Shown in pieces: positions 49,266 through 58,196 of a stretch of 64,000 bases of DNA. The notes under the pieces are model-generated. The model had not been told where the DNA came from and ran no database searches. It saw only the letters and a list, made by a program, of their open reading frames with translations. The stretch's first letter is position 1, and every line of letters begins with the position of its first letter. Source of the stretch: Paenibacillus gyeongsangnamensis (GTDB lineage Bacteria; Bacillota; Bacilli; Paenibacillales; NBRC-103111); contig NZ_JAQAGZ010000006.1 in NCBI RefSeq assembly GCF_027533625.1, positions 1 through 64,000 of the forward strand, given 5' to 3'. The position numbers were made by a program, and so were the translations under genes.

Positions 49266-50441
49266 ATGCAAAGCTACTACGCCGATCTTCACATCCATAT
49301 CGGCCGGACGGAAGAGGGACAAGCCGTCAAGATCAGCGCCGCGAACAATCTGACGTTCTACAATATCGCGCGGGAAGCGTCGCAGGTCAAAGGGATGGAC
49401 ATCGTCGGCATTATCGACTGCCATTCGCCGGGAGTGCAGCGCGAGATGCTCCGCTACCTCGACCGGGGGGAAATGACGGAGCTGCCCGGCGGGGGCATTC
49501 GTTATCATTCCACAACAGTGCTGCTCGGCTGTGAGATCGAGGTGAGGGATGAAGGACTCGGAACGGCACATCTTATGGCCTATATGCCGGGACTTGAGGA
49601 GATGCGGGCGTTTACAGACTGGCTGGGCAAGCATATGAAGAACGTGCAGCTCAGCTCCCAGAGGATTTATGTTCCGGCCAAGGCGCTGCAGGCCGAAGTG
49701 CTGTCCCGCGGCGGCCTGCTCGTTCCGGCCCATATCTTCACGCCGCATAAGAGCGTGTACGGCAGCTGCTCGACGCGGATGTCGCATCTGCTCGACCTGG
49801 ACGGCATCGCCGGGGTGGAGCTCGGCCTCAGCGCCGACTCCGAGATGGCCGGCTACCTGAGCGAGCTGGACAGGTATACGTTCTTGACCAATTCGGACGC
49901 GCACTCGCTACCGAAGATCGGACGCGAGTACAATAAGCTTGCCCTGATGGAGCCGACGTTCGAGGAGTTCCGCAAAGCGCTGGCCGGTGAAGAAGGCCGC
50001 GGCGTACTCGCGAACTACGGGCTCAATCCCCGGCTGGGCAAATATCACCGGACCTACTGCGGGGATTGCGGCTGGATCCTCGATGAAGCGGACGCCATTG
50101 CGACCGAGCGATGCCTGTATTGCGGAAGCCGGCGGATTGTGCGGGGCGTCATGGACCGCATTCTGGAGCTGGCCGACCGCGACATCCCGTTCGTCCCCCC
50201 CAGCCGTCCGCCTTATGTGTACCAGGTGCCGCTGGAATATATTCCCGGACTCGGACCGAAGACGTTCCGCCGTTTGATTGAACGGTTCGGCACCGAAATG
50301 AAATTACTGCATGAGGCCGGCTTCGAGGAGCTTGCGGAGGCGGCGGGTGAATCGATAGCCCGATACTTGACCGCGGCAAGGGACGGGACTCTCCAGCTTG
50401 CGGTTGGCGGAGGCGGCAAATACGGCAAGGTCCAAACATAA
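49266..50441 (+). CDS. endonuclease Q family protein
   Basis: 391 residues. PHP-like N-terminus YYADLHIHIGR with metal histidines, IVGIIDCHSPGVQREML, LVPAHIFTPHKSVYG and FLTNSDAHSLPKIGREYN; then a zinc ribbon (CGDCGW, CLYCGSR) and a helix-hairpin-helix (VPLEYIPGLGPKTFRRLIER). EndoQ cleaves DNA 5' to deaminated bases. Its presence beside nudF suggests a nucleotide/DNA damage pair. The order nudF-endoQ-spoIIM is compact. Confidence 0.88.
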   Translation: MQSYYADLHIHIGRTEEGQAVKISAANNLTFYNIAREASQVKGMDIVGIIDCHSPGVQREMLRYLDRGEMTELPGGGIRYHSTTVLLGCEIEVRDEGLGTAHLMAYMPGLEEMRAFTDWLGKHMKNVQLSSQRIYVPAKALQAEVLSRGGLLVPAHIFTPHKSVYGSCSTRMSHLLDLDGIAGVELGLSADSEMAGYLSELDRYTFLTNSDAHSLPKIGREYNKLALMEPTFEEFRKALAGEEGRGVLANYGLNPRLGKYHRTYCGDCGWILDEADAIATERCLYCGSRRIVRGVMDRILELADRDIPFVPPSRPPYVYQVPLEYIPGLGPKTFRRLIERFGTEMKLLHEAGFEELAEAAGESIARYLTAARDGTLQLAVGGGGKYGKVQT

Positions 50442-50471
50442 GTCATAATGCGGGACAGCCCCTCATATCCT
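50442..50471 (+). promoter_or_regulatory. sigma-E promoter of spoIIM
   Basis: GTCATAA (50442-50448), a 15-base spacer and CATATCCT (50464-50471), 31 bases before the spoIIM start. A good -35 and a partial -10 match. spoIIM is a known sigma-E gene. Confidence 0.65.
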
Positions 50472-50502
50472 GTACTATTCGGACAAGGGGGGCTATTCCG
50501 CT

Positions 50503-51150
50503 ATGGGACGAAACCGGTCGATGCAGCAATATATGAAGGAGCACCTGTCGTTTTATTTGTTTGTAGGAGTCATATTCGTCACCGGCGTCGTATTCGGAGC
50601 TGTCATGGTGAACGCCTTGTCAATGGACCAGAAGCAGGAGATTACCCGGTACTTGGGCAATTTCTTCTCCTCCGTGGAGCAGGGGGCGCTGGGTGGGGAC
50701 GTGCAGGGATCGTTCCGAGATTCGTTCTCGATGCATATTAAATGGATCCTCATTATCTGGGTGCTGGGCGTTTCTGTCGTCGGGCTCCCGCTGATTCTCA
50801 TCCTTGATTTTTTGAAAGGCGTGTTGATCGGCTTCACGATTGGGTATTTGGCCGGGACGATGTCCTGGAAGGGCTTGCTGTTCGCGCTCGTCGCGGTCGT
50901 ACCGCAGAACCTGATCGCCATTCCGGTGCTGCTCGTCTGCAGCGTTACGGCGATGGCCTTTACCGTACATCTGGTGAAAAACCGCTTCCTTCAGAAAAGA
51001 GGGACCTTATACGAGCCGTTCATGCGTTTCTCGGCTACGGTGCTGGCATCGGCCGTGCTGCTGGCCGGGGTGGCGATGCTGGAGGCCCAAGTTTCTCCCG
51101 TGATGATGAAATGGGTCACGCCGATGCTTGTGCTCGGCTCGGCTTCGTAA
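50503..51150 (+). CDS. spoIIM: stage II sporulation protein M
   Basis: 215 residues with five membrane helices. HLSFYLFVGVIFVTGVVFGA, IKWILIIWVLGVSVVGLPL, LIFDxxKG-like LILDFLKGVLIGFTIGYLAG and VALVAVVPQNLIAIPVLLV region are typical of SpoIIM, part of the SpoIID-M-P engulfment machine that remodels peptidoglycan. Upstream of fur as in B. subtilis. Confidence 0.92.
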   Translation: MGRNRSMQQYMKEHLSFYLFVGVIFVTGVVFGAVMVNALSMDQKQEITRYLGNFFSSVEQGALGGDVQGSFRDSFSMHIKWILIIWVLGVSVVGLPLILILDFLKGVLIGFTIGYLAGTMSWKGLLFALVAVVPQNLIAIPVLLVCSVTAMAFTVHLVKNRFLQKRGTLYEPFMRFSATVLASAVLLAGVAMLEAQVSPVMMKWVTPMLVLGSAS

Positions 51151-51290
51151 GAAGCGGTTAAAAGGTTTGACTTTGATACGCGGCACGACCTATAATGTAA
51201 GCATGCGGCCATTTCCGCGTTTACTCTGGATTACAGGGGTGCGGGGCCGGATGCTTCTATGCGTTTGACAGACGTTTCAACGCGTTGATT

Positions 51291-51404
51291 TTGCCTTACG
51301 GCAACACTTGGTTTTGGAGCCGGTTTTGCTTACGAAGACGGTTTTGCTGCCGCAAAACCCGAGTGGTTGCTTTCGAAGTTGTTTTGCCTACGGCAAAACA
51401 TGTA
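51291..51404 (+). repeat. tandem hairpin-repeat element upstream of fur
   Basis: A series of hairpins with similar arms: TTGCC-TTAC-GGCAA (51291-51304), GGTTTTGC-TGCC-GCAAAACC (51340-51359) and GTTTTGCC-TAC-GGCAAAAC (51381-51399). Between them lie GCTTACGAAG (51328-51337) and the related GAGTGGTTGCTTTCGAAG (51361-51378). The spacer matches that of the accC element (GAGTTGATGCTTACGAAG), and here too the last arm is followed by TGTAGGGGGAGGAG, the ribosome binding site of fur. Arms can pair alternatively. Confidence 0.7.
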
Positions 51405-51415
51405 GGGGGAGGAGC

Positions 51416-51865
51416 ATGGAATCTCGCATTGAAAAAATTAAGCAGCAGCTGCAATCGCAAGGCTACAAGCTGACGCCCCAGCGGGAGGCGACCGTACGGG
51501 TTCTGCTTGAGAATGAGGAAGACCATCTCAGCGCGGAGGACGTGTTCATGCTCGTGAAGGACAAGGCTCCCGAGATCGGCCTTGCCACCGTATACCGCAC
51601 GTTGGAGCTGCTCAGCGAGCTGCATGTTTTGGAGAAAATGAATTTCGGCGACGGCGTGGCGCGTTACGATCTTCGCAATGACAGCACTCATCATCATCAT
51701 CATCATCTGATCTGTGTGCAATGCGGAGCCGTGGACGAAATCATGGAAGATTGGCTCGGACCGCTGGAGGAGCGGCTTGACAAAGAATTCAACTTCCAAG
51801 TGCTGGACCACCGCCTCGACTTTCAGGGCATCTGTCACCGGTGCCGCGAGAAGAACAAACAGTGA
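51416..51865 (+). CDS. fur: Fur family transcriptional regulator (ferric uptake regulator)
   Basis: 149 residues from ATG 51416. Winged helix (GYKLTPQREATVRVLLENEE; LATVYRTLELLSELHVLEKM), then metal/dimer domain with a natural run of six histidines (H92-H97) before LICVQC, and zinc CxxC pairs C100/C103 and C140/C143. Represses iron uptake genes with Fe(II). Between spoIIM and ald, as expected for Fur rather than PerR or Zur. An upstream in-frame extension to 51308 is made of repeat DNA and is not a gene start. Confidence 0.92.
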   Translation: MESRIEKIKQQLQSQGYKLTPQREATVRVLLENEEDHLSAEDVFMLVKDKAPEIGLATVYRTLELLSELHVLEKMNFGDGVARYDLRNDSTHHHHHHLICVQCGAVDEIMEDWLGPLEERLDKEFNFQVLDHRLDFQGICHRCREKNKQ

Positions 51866-51870
51866 TTGTA

Positions 51871-51908
51871 AACCTTCGCTTGAGCCCAATCAAGTCTGAA
51901 GGTTTTTT
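51871..51908 (+). terminator. terminator of fur
   Basis: AACCTTC pairs with GAAGGTT, with an inner CTTGA/TCAAG pairing, then TTTTTT. Confidence 0.85.
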
Positions 51909-51991
51909 GCTTTGTTCACATATTCCGGGACGATTGGCGGAATCTATACATAAGGTGAAGTATATAACGACAGGTAACGGAGGCGGCTTAG

Positions 51992-53116
51992 ATGATAATC
52001 GGGATCCCTAAGGAAATTAAAAATAACGAGAACCGCGTTGCTTTGACCCCGGGCGGTGCAGCCATGCTCGTCCATGCCGGTCATACCGTATTGGTGGAAG
52101 CCGGAGCGGGGATGGGAAGCGGCTTTACGGACGAGGAATACATCAAGGAAGGCGCGCAGCTCGTAGCCGAAGCTTCCGAGGTTTGGGCGAAAGCCGAAAT
52201 GATCATGAAAGTGAAGGAGCCGCTGCCGGCGGAGTACGGTTATTTCCGTGAGGGGCTGACTTTGTTTACATACCTCCATTTGGCGGCCGAGCCCGAGCTG
52301 ACTGAAGCGCTGCTTAAGAGCAGAATGACGGCTATCGCCTATGAAACGATCCAGCTGCCGAACGGCAGCCTGCCGCTCTTGACGCCGATGAGCGAGGTAG
52401 CAGGACGCATGTCCGTTCAGGTCGGCGCGCAGTATCTGGAGAAGCTCTACGGCGGACGGGGCATTCTGCTCGGCGGCGTACCCGGAGTACCTTCGGCGGA
52501 CGTCATTATCATCGGCGGAGGCATTGTCGGTACGAATGCGGCCAAGATGGCGCTCGGGCTGGGGGCGAACGTGGTTGTCATCGAACGGAACGGGGACCGG
52601 CTCCGATACCTCGACGACGTATTCGGCGGACGGATCCGTACGTTGATGTCGAATCCGTTTAACATCGCCAACGCCGTGCAAAAGGCCGATCTTCTGATTG
52701 GGGCCGTACTGATTCCGGGGGCCAAAGCGCCGAAGCTGGTGACAGAAGAGATGGTCAAACAGATGAAGCCGGGGGCGGTAATCGTCGATGTTGCTGTCGA
52801 CCAAGGGGGCTCCATCGCTACGGTGGACCGGGTCACGACGCACAGCGAGCCCACCTATGAGAAGCACGGCGTCATCCATTACGCTGTTGCGAATATGCCC
52901 GGCGCCGTTCCGCGGACGTCCACGCTGGCTTTAACGAACGTGACGATCAACTATGCGATGGAACTGGCCGGCCGAGGGGTTACGCGTGCGCTGTACAGCA
53001 ATGCGTCCCTGAAGCTGGGTGTGAACGCATATCATGGTCACGTAACCTACGGCGCGGTGGCCGAAGCGTTAGGCAAGCCTTATTCCGTGCTGGATACGCT
53101 GCTTCCGATCTCTTAA
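51992..53116 (+). CDS. ald: alanine dehydrogenase
   Basis: 374 residues. [20 protein letters not shown], catalytic lysine in [15 protein letters not shown], histidine in [16 protein letters not shown] motif [20 protein letters not shown] and [15 protein letters not shown]. Reversible oxidative deamination of alanine to pyruvate and ammonia; in Bacillus it supports sporulation and alanine use. GGAGG precedes the ATG. A single gene with its own upstream region. Confidence 0.96.
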   Translation: MIIGIPKEIKNNENRVALTPGGAAMLVHAGHTVLVEAGAGMGSGFTDEEYIKEGAQLVAEASEVWAKAEMIMKVKEPLPAEYGYFREGLTLFTYLHLAAEPELTEALLKSRMTAIAYETIQLPNGSLPLLTPMSEVAGRMSVQVGAQYLEKLYGGRGILLGGVPGVPSADVIIIGGGIVGTNAAKMALGLGANVVVIERNGDRLRYLDDVFGGRIRTLMSNPFNIANAVQKADLLIGAVLIPGAKAPKLVTEEMVKQMKPGAVIVDVAVDQGGSIATVDRVTTHSEPTYEKHGVIHYAVANMPGAVPRTSTLALTNVTINYAMELAGRGVTRALYSNASLKLGVNAYHGHVTYGAVAEALGKPYSVLDTLLPIS

Positions 53117-53225
53117 TCGGGGGTACAACATAATATCGCACGAAGGATCATAGGTTAGTCCTAGAGGGAGCCGCAAGCTTCCGAGAGCAGGTTTCGAACG
53201 GCAGCCTGTAAAGGAGGTCTAAACT

Positions 53226-53465
53226 ATGGTCTTTCATGCCAGAAAGTGGATGGAACGCTTCCGATTTATCGTGCTGTTTACCGCATTTACATTCCTTATT
53301 TACCATGCGCTGCTGCTTGTGACCCAGTGGATCGAGCCGGCGCAGAAATATAAGGAGCCGTCGGGCAGGGCTATCAAAGTATTTCAGCCGAACGAACCGT
53401 TTGGTCTCCGGGATAAAGCGTCGATGGGGGAGCGGCTGAAGCTGTTTTATTTGATCGGAGAATAA
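53226..53465 (+). CDS. yqzK: YqzK-like protein (DUF4227)
   Basis: 79 residues. One membrane helix (FRFIVLFTAFTFLIYHALLL) and a short conserved tail (YKEPSGRAIKVFQPNEPF). DUF4227/YqzK proteins occur between fur and xerD in Bacillales, as here (with ald inserted before). Function unknown. AAGGAGG precedes the ATG. Confidence 0.85.
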   Translation: MVFHARKWMERFRFIVLFTAFTFLIYHALLLVTQWIEPAQKYKEPSGRAIKVFQPNEPFGLRDKASMGERLKLFYLIGE

Positions 53466-53579
53466 GCTTTGCTATCGTCGGCAGGAAATCCGGGTGCAGG
53501 TGTGGAATAGTACAGAGCTAGGAAACGCATAAAACCCCATGTGGGCGTTCTGCATAACAAGAAGGGGACAGGGCCGCGC

Positions 53580-54476
53580 ATGAAAAACGATTTGCAGACG
53601 TTTATCCGATTTCTATCCGACGAGCGTAACTTGGCGGACAATACGATTGATTCGTACAATCGCGATTTGCACCAATACATAGAGTTTTTAGAGGCTGCGG
53701 GCGTTTCTTCAATCAGGCAGAGCGGCAAAACGCATGTGGCCGGGTATTTGCTTGCGCAGAAGCAGAAGGGGCGGGCGACGGCGACCGTAACCCGGAGTAT
53801 GGTCTCGATTCGGGCTTTTTATCATTATTTAGTGAAGGAACGCGTCATCGAGCAGGACCCTACGATCCATCTGGAAATGCCGAAGCAGGAGAAACGGCTG
53901 CCCAAGGTATTGAGCGTAGCCGAGGTGGAGCGGCTGCTTCAATCGCCTGACGTCACGCAGCCTAACGGGCTGCGGGATAAAGCGATGCTCGAATTGCTCT
54001 ACGCCACCGGCATACGCGTGACGGAGCTCATCATGCTGAATGTGGACAGCGTGAATCCCGAGATGGGCTTCATCCGCTGCGTAGGCAAGGGCGAGAAGGA
54101 AAGAATCGTGCCGCTCGGCAGAATGGCCGCCGTTTGCCTGACGCAATATATCGAAGGCATGCGCCCGCGGCTGCTCAAACCATCGAAGGAAGAGCAGGCG
54201 CTCTTCATCAATCATTTGGGTACGCGCATCACGCGGCAGGGCTTTTGGAAAATTATTAAGCGCTATGCGCACGAGTCGGGTATTCGCAGCGAAATAACGC
54301 CCCATACGATTCGACACTCGTTCGCAGCCCATCTGCTGGAGAACGGAGCAGATCTTCGTTCCGTCCAGGAGATGCTCGGCCATGCCGATATTTCGACGAC
54401 GCAGATTTATACCCAGGTAACCCGCAGCAAGCTGAAAGAGGTATATGACCAGGCTCATCCGAGGGCGAAAGCGTAA
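53580..54476 (+). CDS. xerD: site-specific tyrosine recombinase XerD
   Basis: 298 residues from ATG 53580. N-terminal SAM-like domain (FLSDERNLADNTIDSYNRDL), catalytic domain with R146 (ATGIRVTEL), K170, H242 and R245 (PHTIRHSFAAHL), H268 (MLGHAD) and nucleophile Y277. It resolves chromosome dimers at dif with XerC. The complete catalytic set supports function. In B. subtilis this recombinase is RipX at the same place. A terminator follows. Confidence 0.95.
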   Translation: MKNDLQTFIRFLSDERNLADNTIDSYNRDLHQYIEFLEAAGVSSIRQSGKTHVAGYLLAQKQKGRATATVTRSMVSIRAFYHYLVKERVIEQDPTIHLEMPKQEKRLPKVLSVAEVERLLQSPDVTQPNGLRDKAMLELLYATGIRVTELIMLNVDSVNPEMGFIRCVGKGEKERIVPLGRMAAVCLTQYIEGMRPRLLKPSKEEQALFINHLGTRITRQGFWKIIKRYAHESGIRSEITPHTIRHSFAAHLLENGADLRSVQEMLGHADISTTQIYTQVTRSKLKEVYDQAHPRAKA

Positions 54477-54503
54477 CGACTCTTCGCCGGATCCGGCAGT
54501 CTG

Positions 54504-54529
54504 AAACCACCCTATGCGGTGGTTTTTTT
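54504..54529. terminator. terminator between xerD and the ger operon
   Basis: AAACCACC and GGTGGTTT form the stem, followed by T7 on the plus strand; an AAA run on the other side allows partial bidirectional action. The second permease gene of the ger operon ends inside it. Confidence 0.75.
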
Positions 54530-55609
54530 CTTGTACAGCCCATGGATTCCCATAACCGTATAAAGCAGCACGGGGATCACGATTTGGAATATCGTAAAAA
54601 TTTTCACGCTGATCACGAGACCGACCCAAATATGAACCGTATAGCTGGGCTCCAGGAAGGAGGTGGCGAAAATCACCAGCCCCACGGGTATAACCCATCT
54701 CTGATAAGGGATTGAAGTCAGCTCGGCTATCCCCATCGCGGCGCATAAATGAAATGCCATCATTTTGATGAGCAGCCCGTTGAAAATGAGCAGCGCCATC
54801 AGCACGTCCATCCGCTCGAACACCTCGGCAACGGAGATTAGCTGAACGGATTGCAGGAAAGGAAACGAACTTACACCGGCTAATGCCGGCCCCAGAACGG
54901 CTAGATTCAACGCATTCATAAAGATTAGAAATGCAGCTACGGAAAGATAACTGCAAACCGTCGTTTTGCCGATGGACTCGCTCTCTTGAACTAACCGCCA
55001 AAACAGCAGGAAAATGACCATTTGTCCGAAAGGAAATGATACGATTTCCGGAAAAGCGGCTTGAAGCACTGGGCCGATCCCTTGCTCCAGCACGGGAGAG
55101 AGCCTCTGGAAATGAACGAGCTCCGCGACCGCAAACAGAAGAATAAGTCCGGCATAGCTGAAGAAGACCAGAGGAACGAGGATTTCGGGCAATCGGAAAA
55201 AAACTTCCAAGCCTTTCATCAATCCGTACATGGAGATCACGACAATGATTGACATAATGGCGTATTTAGGCGTTTCCGACAATAAGGAGAGATTCATGAG
55301 CTCTCCGAAATCACGTACGTTTCTCATGGATTCGTAGCCGAAATAGACGACATAGGACCAGCCCAAGAAAGACCCGAACCGCCGGCCGAAATATTTCCTC
55401 AGCATCCCGAACAAACTGAGCAGCCGTTCTTTCTTTTGTAATCCAAGAAACAAGAGCAGAAGCAGGAGCCCTATGATTGCGGCTGCCGACATGGCGAGCC
55501 AGGCATCCTGCTTCGCTTTCATGCCAAGCATAAATAACGGCGTACTGCCTATTTCGAAAAGCACAATCATCATCGCCAGTTGATGTTTCGAGATCCGCTC
55601 TTCACTCAA
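54512..55609 (-). CDS. spore germination permease, GerAB/YndE family (second permease)
   Basis: 365 residues, about ten membrane helices; an APC-superfamily spore germination permease. KHQLAMMIVLFEIGSTPLFM, then SFLGWSYVVYFGYESMRNVR, DFGELMNLSLLSETPKYAI and PEILVPLVFFSYAGLILLF are GerAB-like. It starts with TTG 55609 overlapping the stop of the 81-residue gene (TTGA); GGAGG lies 9 bases before. It is the last gene of the ger operon, giving this receptor two permease candidates. Confidence 0.85.
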   Translation of the reverse strand: MSEERISKHQLAMMIVLFEIGSTPLFMLGMKAKQDAWLAMSAAAIIGLLLLLLFLGLQKKERLLSLFGMLRKYFGRRFGSFLGWSYVVYFGYESMRNVRDFGELMNLSLLSETPKYAIMSIIVVISMYGLMKGLEVFFRLPEILVPLVFFSYAGLILLFAVAELVHFQRLSPVLEQGIGPVLQAAFPEIVSFPFGQMVIFLLFWRLVQESESIGKTTVCSYLSVAAFLIFMNALNLAVLGPALAGVSSFPFLQSVQLISVAEVFERMDVLMALLIFNGLLIKMMAFHLCAAMGIAELTSIPYQRWVIPVGLVIFATSFLEPSYTVHIWVGLVISVKIFTIFQIVIPVLLYTVMGIHGLYKKKTTA

Positions 55610-55851
55610 CCTCCTGCGCCTCCTTCCATCCATTGCTTCAACCATATGCCTAAGGGTGTCAGTAAAATCCTGTGCAGCGATACAAGGGTAATCAAAGGGC
55701 CGTGAAAGAGTTTTGCAAGGCTTAAGTAGGCGCACCATCCGACCAAAAGAATATAGCAGATGGCTTCCGAAATCCGCCGTTGTTTCCATATCTCGCGCAA
55801 GCCCCAGTAAAGGAGCAATGCATAGCCAAGGATGATGAGGGAGGCAATCAT
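55606..55851 (-). CDS. small membrane protein in the ger operon
   Basis: 81 residues with two or three hydrophobic segments (IASLIILGYALLLYWGLREI; AICYILLVGWCAYLSLAKLF). No known family. It starts right after the gerAC stop (no gap) and overlaps the second permease start, so it is clearly part of the operon. Small gerD/gerE-type subunits of germinant receptors exist in other species (for example GerXD-like two-helix proteins), and this may be one. Confidence 0.65.
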   Translation of the reverse strand: MIASLIILGYALLLYWGLREIWKQRRISEAICYILLVGWCAYLSLAKLFHGPLITLVSLHRILLTPLGIWLKQWMEGGAGG

Positions 55852-57084
55852 CTAATCTCCCCCTTCTTTCCGGTTCAAAAGCTTAAACGATTTATTGCTT
55901 AAACCGACATGCACGATGGAGGATTTGATATGGAGTTCGATCGTTGCTGATGCTAGAACGGAGCTCCAATCCTTCTTCATTTTTTTCCACTCTTTGGGAT
56001 ACTTATGGTGAACCGCTTCACCGAAACCCATGACATCGACCTTCATATCCTTTGTTTTCTTCCAGGATGCTTCGATTATTTTTTGGAGCTCCTGGCGCAG
56101 ACCGTTTTCCAATTGAGCGATGTTGGCGGGCTTATTCAAATCCAAAGAACAATTCGTTTCCTGGAGAATGCCGGTTCCCTTAATGTTGATGCCCATGGTT
56201 AATTTCCCGTTTTCCAGTTTCGGGGTAAGCTTTGTCGTTGACGTTAACAGTCGGACATTCGTTTTTTCGCTCCCGTCAGATTCCGGACTGCAGGCAAAAG
56301 TAATATTGCCGGATTTGAATTTGCCCGACATGAAGGAAACCCCGAGAGCCTCCTCCTTGGACAGCCAGCCCACCATCTTTCCTTCCTTCAGGACGGCAAG
56401 TCTGCCGAGCTTCATCGCGGATCCAAGATGGGTTCGTTTCAGCTCGTCCATATTATCGGCTCGTACTCCCCCGGATAAGTAAATTTCCGGAATCACGGCG
56501 CTTTTGGATTCGCCCAAAGTGGCCTGTGCCAGCTCATACACCATGATATTGGGAAGAATGGACGCGTTTCTAGACTCGATGGATATTACTTTCTGGATGG
56601 CTTCGCCGGGAATTTTTTCAATGTGTGTCAGCTGTTCTAAAATATGTTTGGCCTTGCCTGAGGTTACGAGAATGTTAACCGTCTCCCTGGCGTCCGGATT
56701 TCGTAAATACAAGTCGATAATTTGATCCAGCCCCTCGCGGGCTACCTTTTCGCTTATAATAAAAACGCGGTTGTGCGCAAAGAACAGCTTGCGGGAGCTT
56801 TCCCTATAGCTGTTTGAAATCGCTTCGCGAATGGTCGGGCCCTTGGTGGAATAAACAATAACCGGAAGGGAAGGACCACCGCCGCCGCCGCTTGTTCCCG
56901 TACCTGCAGAAATGGCGGAGGGGATAACGACCTGATAAGATATTTCCCAGGTCTTGTCGTCGATCTTGTCAAACGAAGTGGCCGATGTAATGGCGAGCTC
57001 ATTCAACTCCACCCGATTCCAGCACCCCGTTACGAAGCAGCAAGCTGCCAGAGCGAGAATGAATGCAAAAGGCCTCAGCCGCAC
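55852..57084 (-). CDS. gerAC: Ger(x)C family germinant receptor lipoprotein
   Basis: About 410 residues from GTG 57084. Lipoprotein signal FAFILALAACCFVTGCWNRV with the lipobox cysteine after TG. Domain 1 (NELAITSATSFDKIDDKTWE), ARETVNILVTSGKAKHILEQ and domain 3 end (KEWKKMKKDWSSVLASATIE) are typical. A Gly/Ser-rich loop (SGGGGGPS) is inserted near residue 80. The C-subunit sits on the outer face of the inner spore membrane. An upstream open frame reaches 57138 but overlaps gerAB. Confidence 0.9.
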   Translation of the reverse strand: MRLRPFAFILALAACCFVTGCWNRVELNELAITSATSFDKIDDKTWEISYQVVIPSAISAGTGTSGGGGGPSLPVIVYSTKGPTIREAISNSYRESSRKLFFAHNRVFIISEKVAREGLDQIIDLYLRNPDARETVNILVTSGKAKHILEQLTHIEKIPGEAIQKVISIESRNASILPNIMVYELAQATLGESKSAVIPEIYLSGGVRADNMDELKRTHLGSAMKLGRLAVLKEGKMVGWLSKEEALGVSFMSGKFKSGNITFACSPESDGSEKTNVRLLTSTTKLTPKLENGKLTMGINIKGTGILQETNCSLDLNKPANIAQLENGLRQELQKIIEASWKKTKDMKVDVMGFGEAVHHKYPKEWKKMKKDWSSVLASATIELHIKSSIVHVGLSNKSFKLLNRKEGGD

Positions 57085-57086
57085 AG

Positions 57087-58184
57087 CTATCCACCCCGTT
57101 TCCTTATTTTTTTCGAGGTTCCGAGCAGGAACGCCCATAATATCAACGGAAGCAGAACGTTAACGAGCAATGCATCCAAGGGATCAACGACTTGGAAGTA
57201 ATAGTTAAGATCGGACTGCTTTGGAAACGAAGATACAGAAGTAAGGAGACACAAGATCCCTAGAGCAATCAAAAACGGATGTTTGCTGCCGATCCGGAAG
57301 GAGTGGGAAAATGATTGAAACAACCCATACATCGTGAGAGACATTTTGACATACATGGTGAAAATCCAGATGGAAATGAATATAACATCCACCCGTTCCA
57401 GGAAATTGCCGATTTTAACGATTCCAATCAAGCTGAAGCTGGGATAGGTATAGATTTGGTTGAGCTGCGGACCAAATACCGCAACCGAAACGATCACCGT
57501 CAAAAGGAGCTCGGCCCCTGACAGGACGACGCCCCAAACCGCAACTTTTCTTGCATCGGACGGTTTTTTCAGGTGTGGTCCTAAAAATAAAATAATTTGA
57601 ACCATGGCCAGCCAGCTGATGGGCGATACGCTCCCTTGGATCAATTTCTTGAAAGAATGCTCCCCGATCGGAAGCAAATAAGGGAAATGCAAATTTCCCG
57701 CTTGAAGACACATGCTGATAACGAAAAGCAGGTTGGCGATGATAAAGACAAACACGCCGACTCGGGCCATGACTTCGATTCCAAGCGATGCGGCATACAC
57801 GATAACCAGCAAGGCGATCATCATCAGAAAAAAGCGAGGAGTATCTTCCAGGATATTATCCACAAGGAAATTTGCAAATTCTTGAAAAATTTCCGCTAAA
57901 GTAATCAAGTAATATTGGAAAAGCACGATGCCGACGACAAGGGCGGCGATTCGGCCGAAGCGGGTCTCCAGCCAAGGAATGAAAGGCATCCCGGCCGTAT
58001 GCCGACTGATGGAGCCGAACAATAGGGCAAGGGCTAACCCGAATGCCATGGCCAACAACACGGAAATCCACGAGTCTTGCTCGGAATAGCCCGCTACGAT
58101 ATTGGGCAGCACCAGAATCGCCGTCGGCGTAATGAGCTGGATGATCAAAATAATCGCCTGAGATGTGGATATCTTCTGTGACAT
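57087..58184 (-). CDS. gerAB: spore germination permease GerAB
   Basis: 365 residues, ten membrane helices (SQAIILIIQLITPTAILVLP; FLLxxR). LGIEVMARVGVFVFIIANLL and MYVKMSLTMYGLFQSFSHSF are GerAB-family hallmarks. It is the probable ligand-binding or ion-conducting subunit. The gap to gerAA is 12 bases and to gerAC 2 bases. Confidence 0.92.
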   Translation of the reverse strand: MSQKISTSQAIILIIQLITPTAILVLPNIVAGYSEQDSWISVLLAMAFGLALALLFGSISRHTAGMPFIPWLETRFGRIAALVVGIVLFQYYLITLAEIFQEFANFLVDNILEDTPRFFLMMIALLVIVYAASLGIEVMARVGVFVFIIANLLFVISMCLQAGNLHFPYLLPIGEHSFKKLIQGSVSPISWLAMVQIILFLGPHLKKPSDARKVAVWGVVLSGAELLLTVIVSVAVFGPQLNQIYTYPSFSLIGIVKIGNFLERVDVIFISIWIFTMYVKMSLTMYGLFQSFSHSFRIGSKHPFLIALGILCLLTSVSSFPKQSDLNYYFQVVDPLDALLVNVLLPLILWAFLLGTSKKIRKRGG

Positions 58185-58196
58185 GCGCCTGTTCTC

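Noticed and set aside
51151-51290. Iron box (Fur operator) before fur
   Set aside because: No good match to GATAATGATAATCATTATC was seen; the region before the hairpins has nothing I can name.
51241-51415. A longer Fur protein starting at 51308
   Set aside because: The extra 36 codons lie in hairpin-repeat DNA, and a strong ribosome binding site precedes ATG 51416, where Fur homologues begin.
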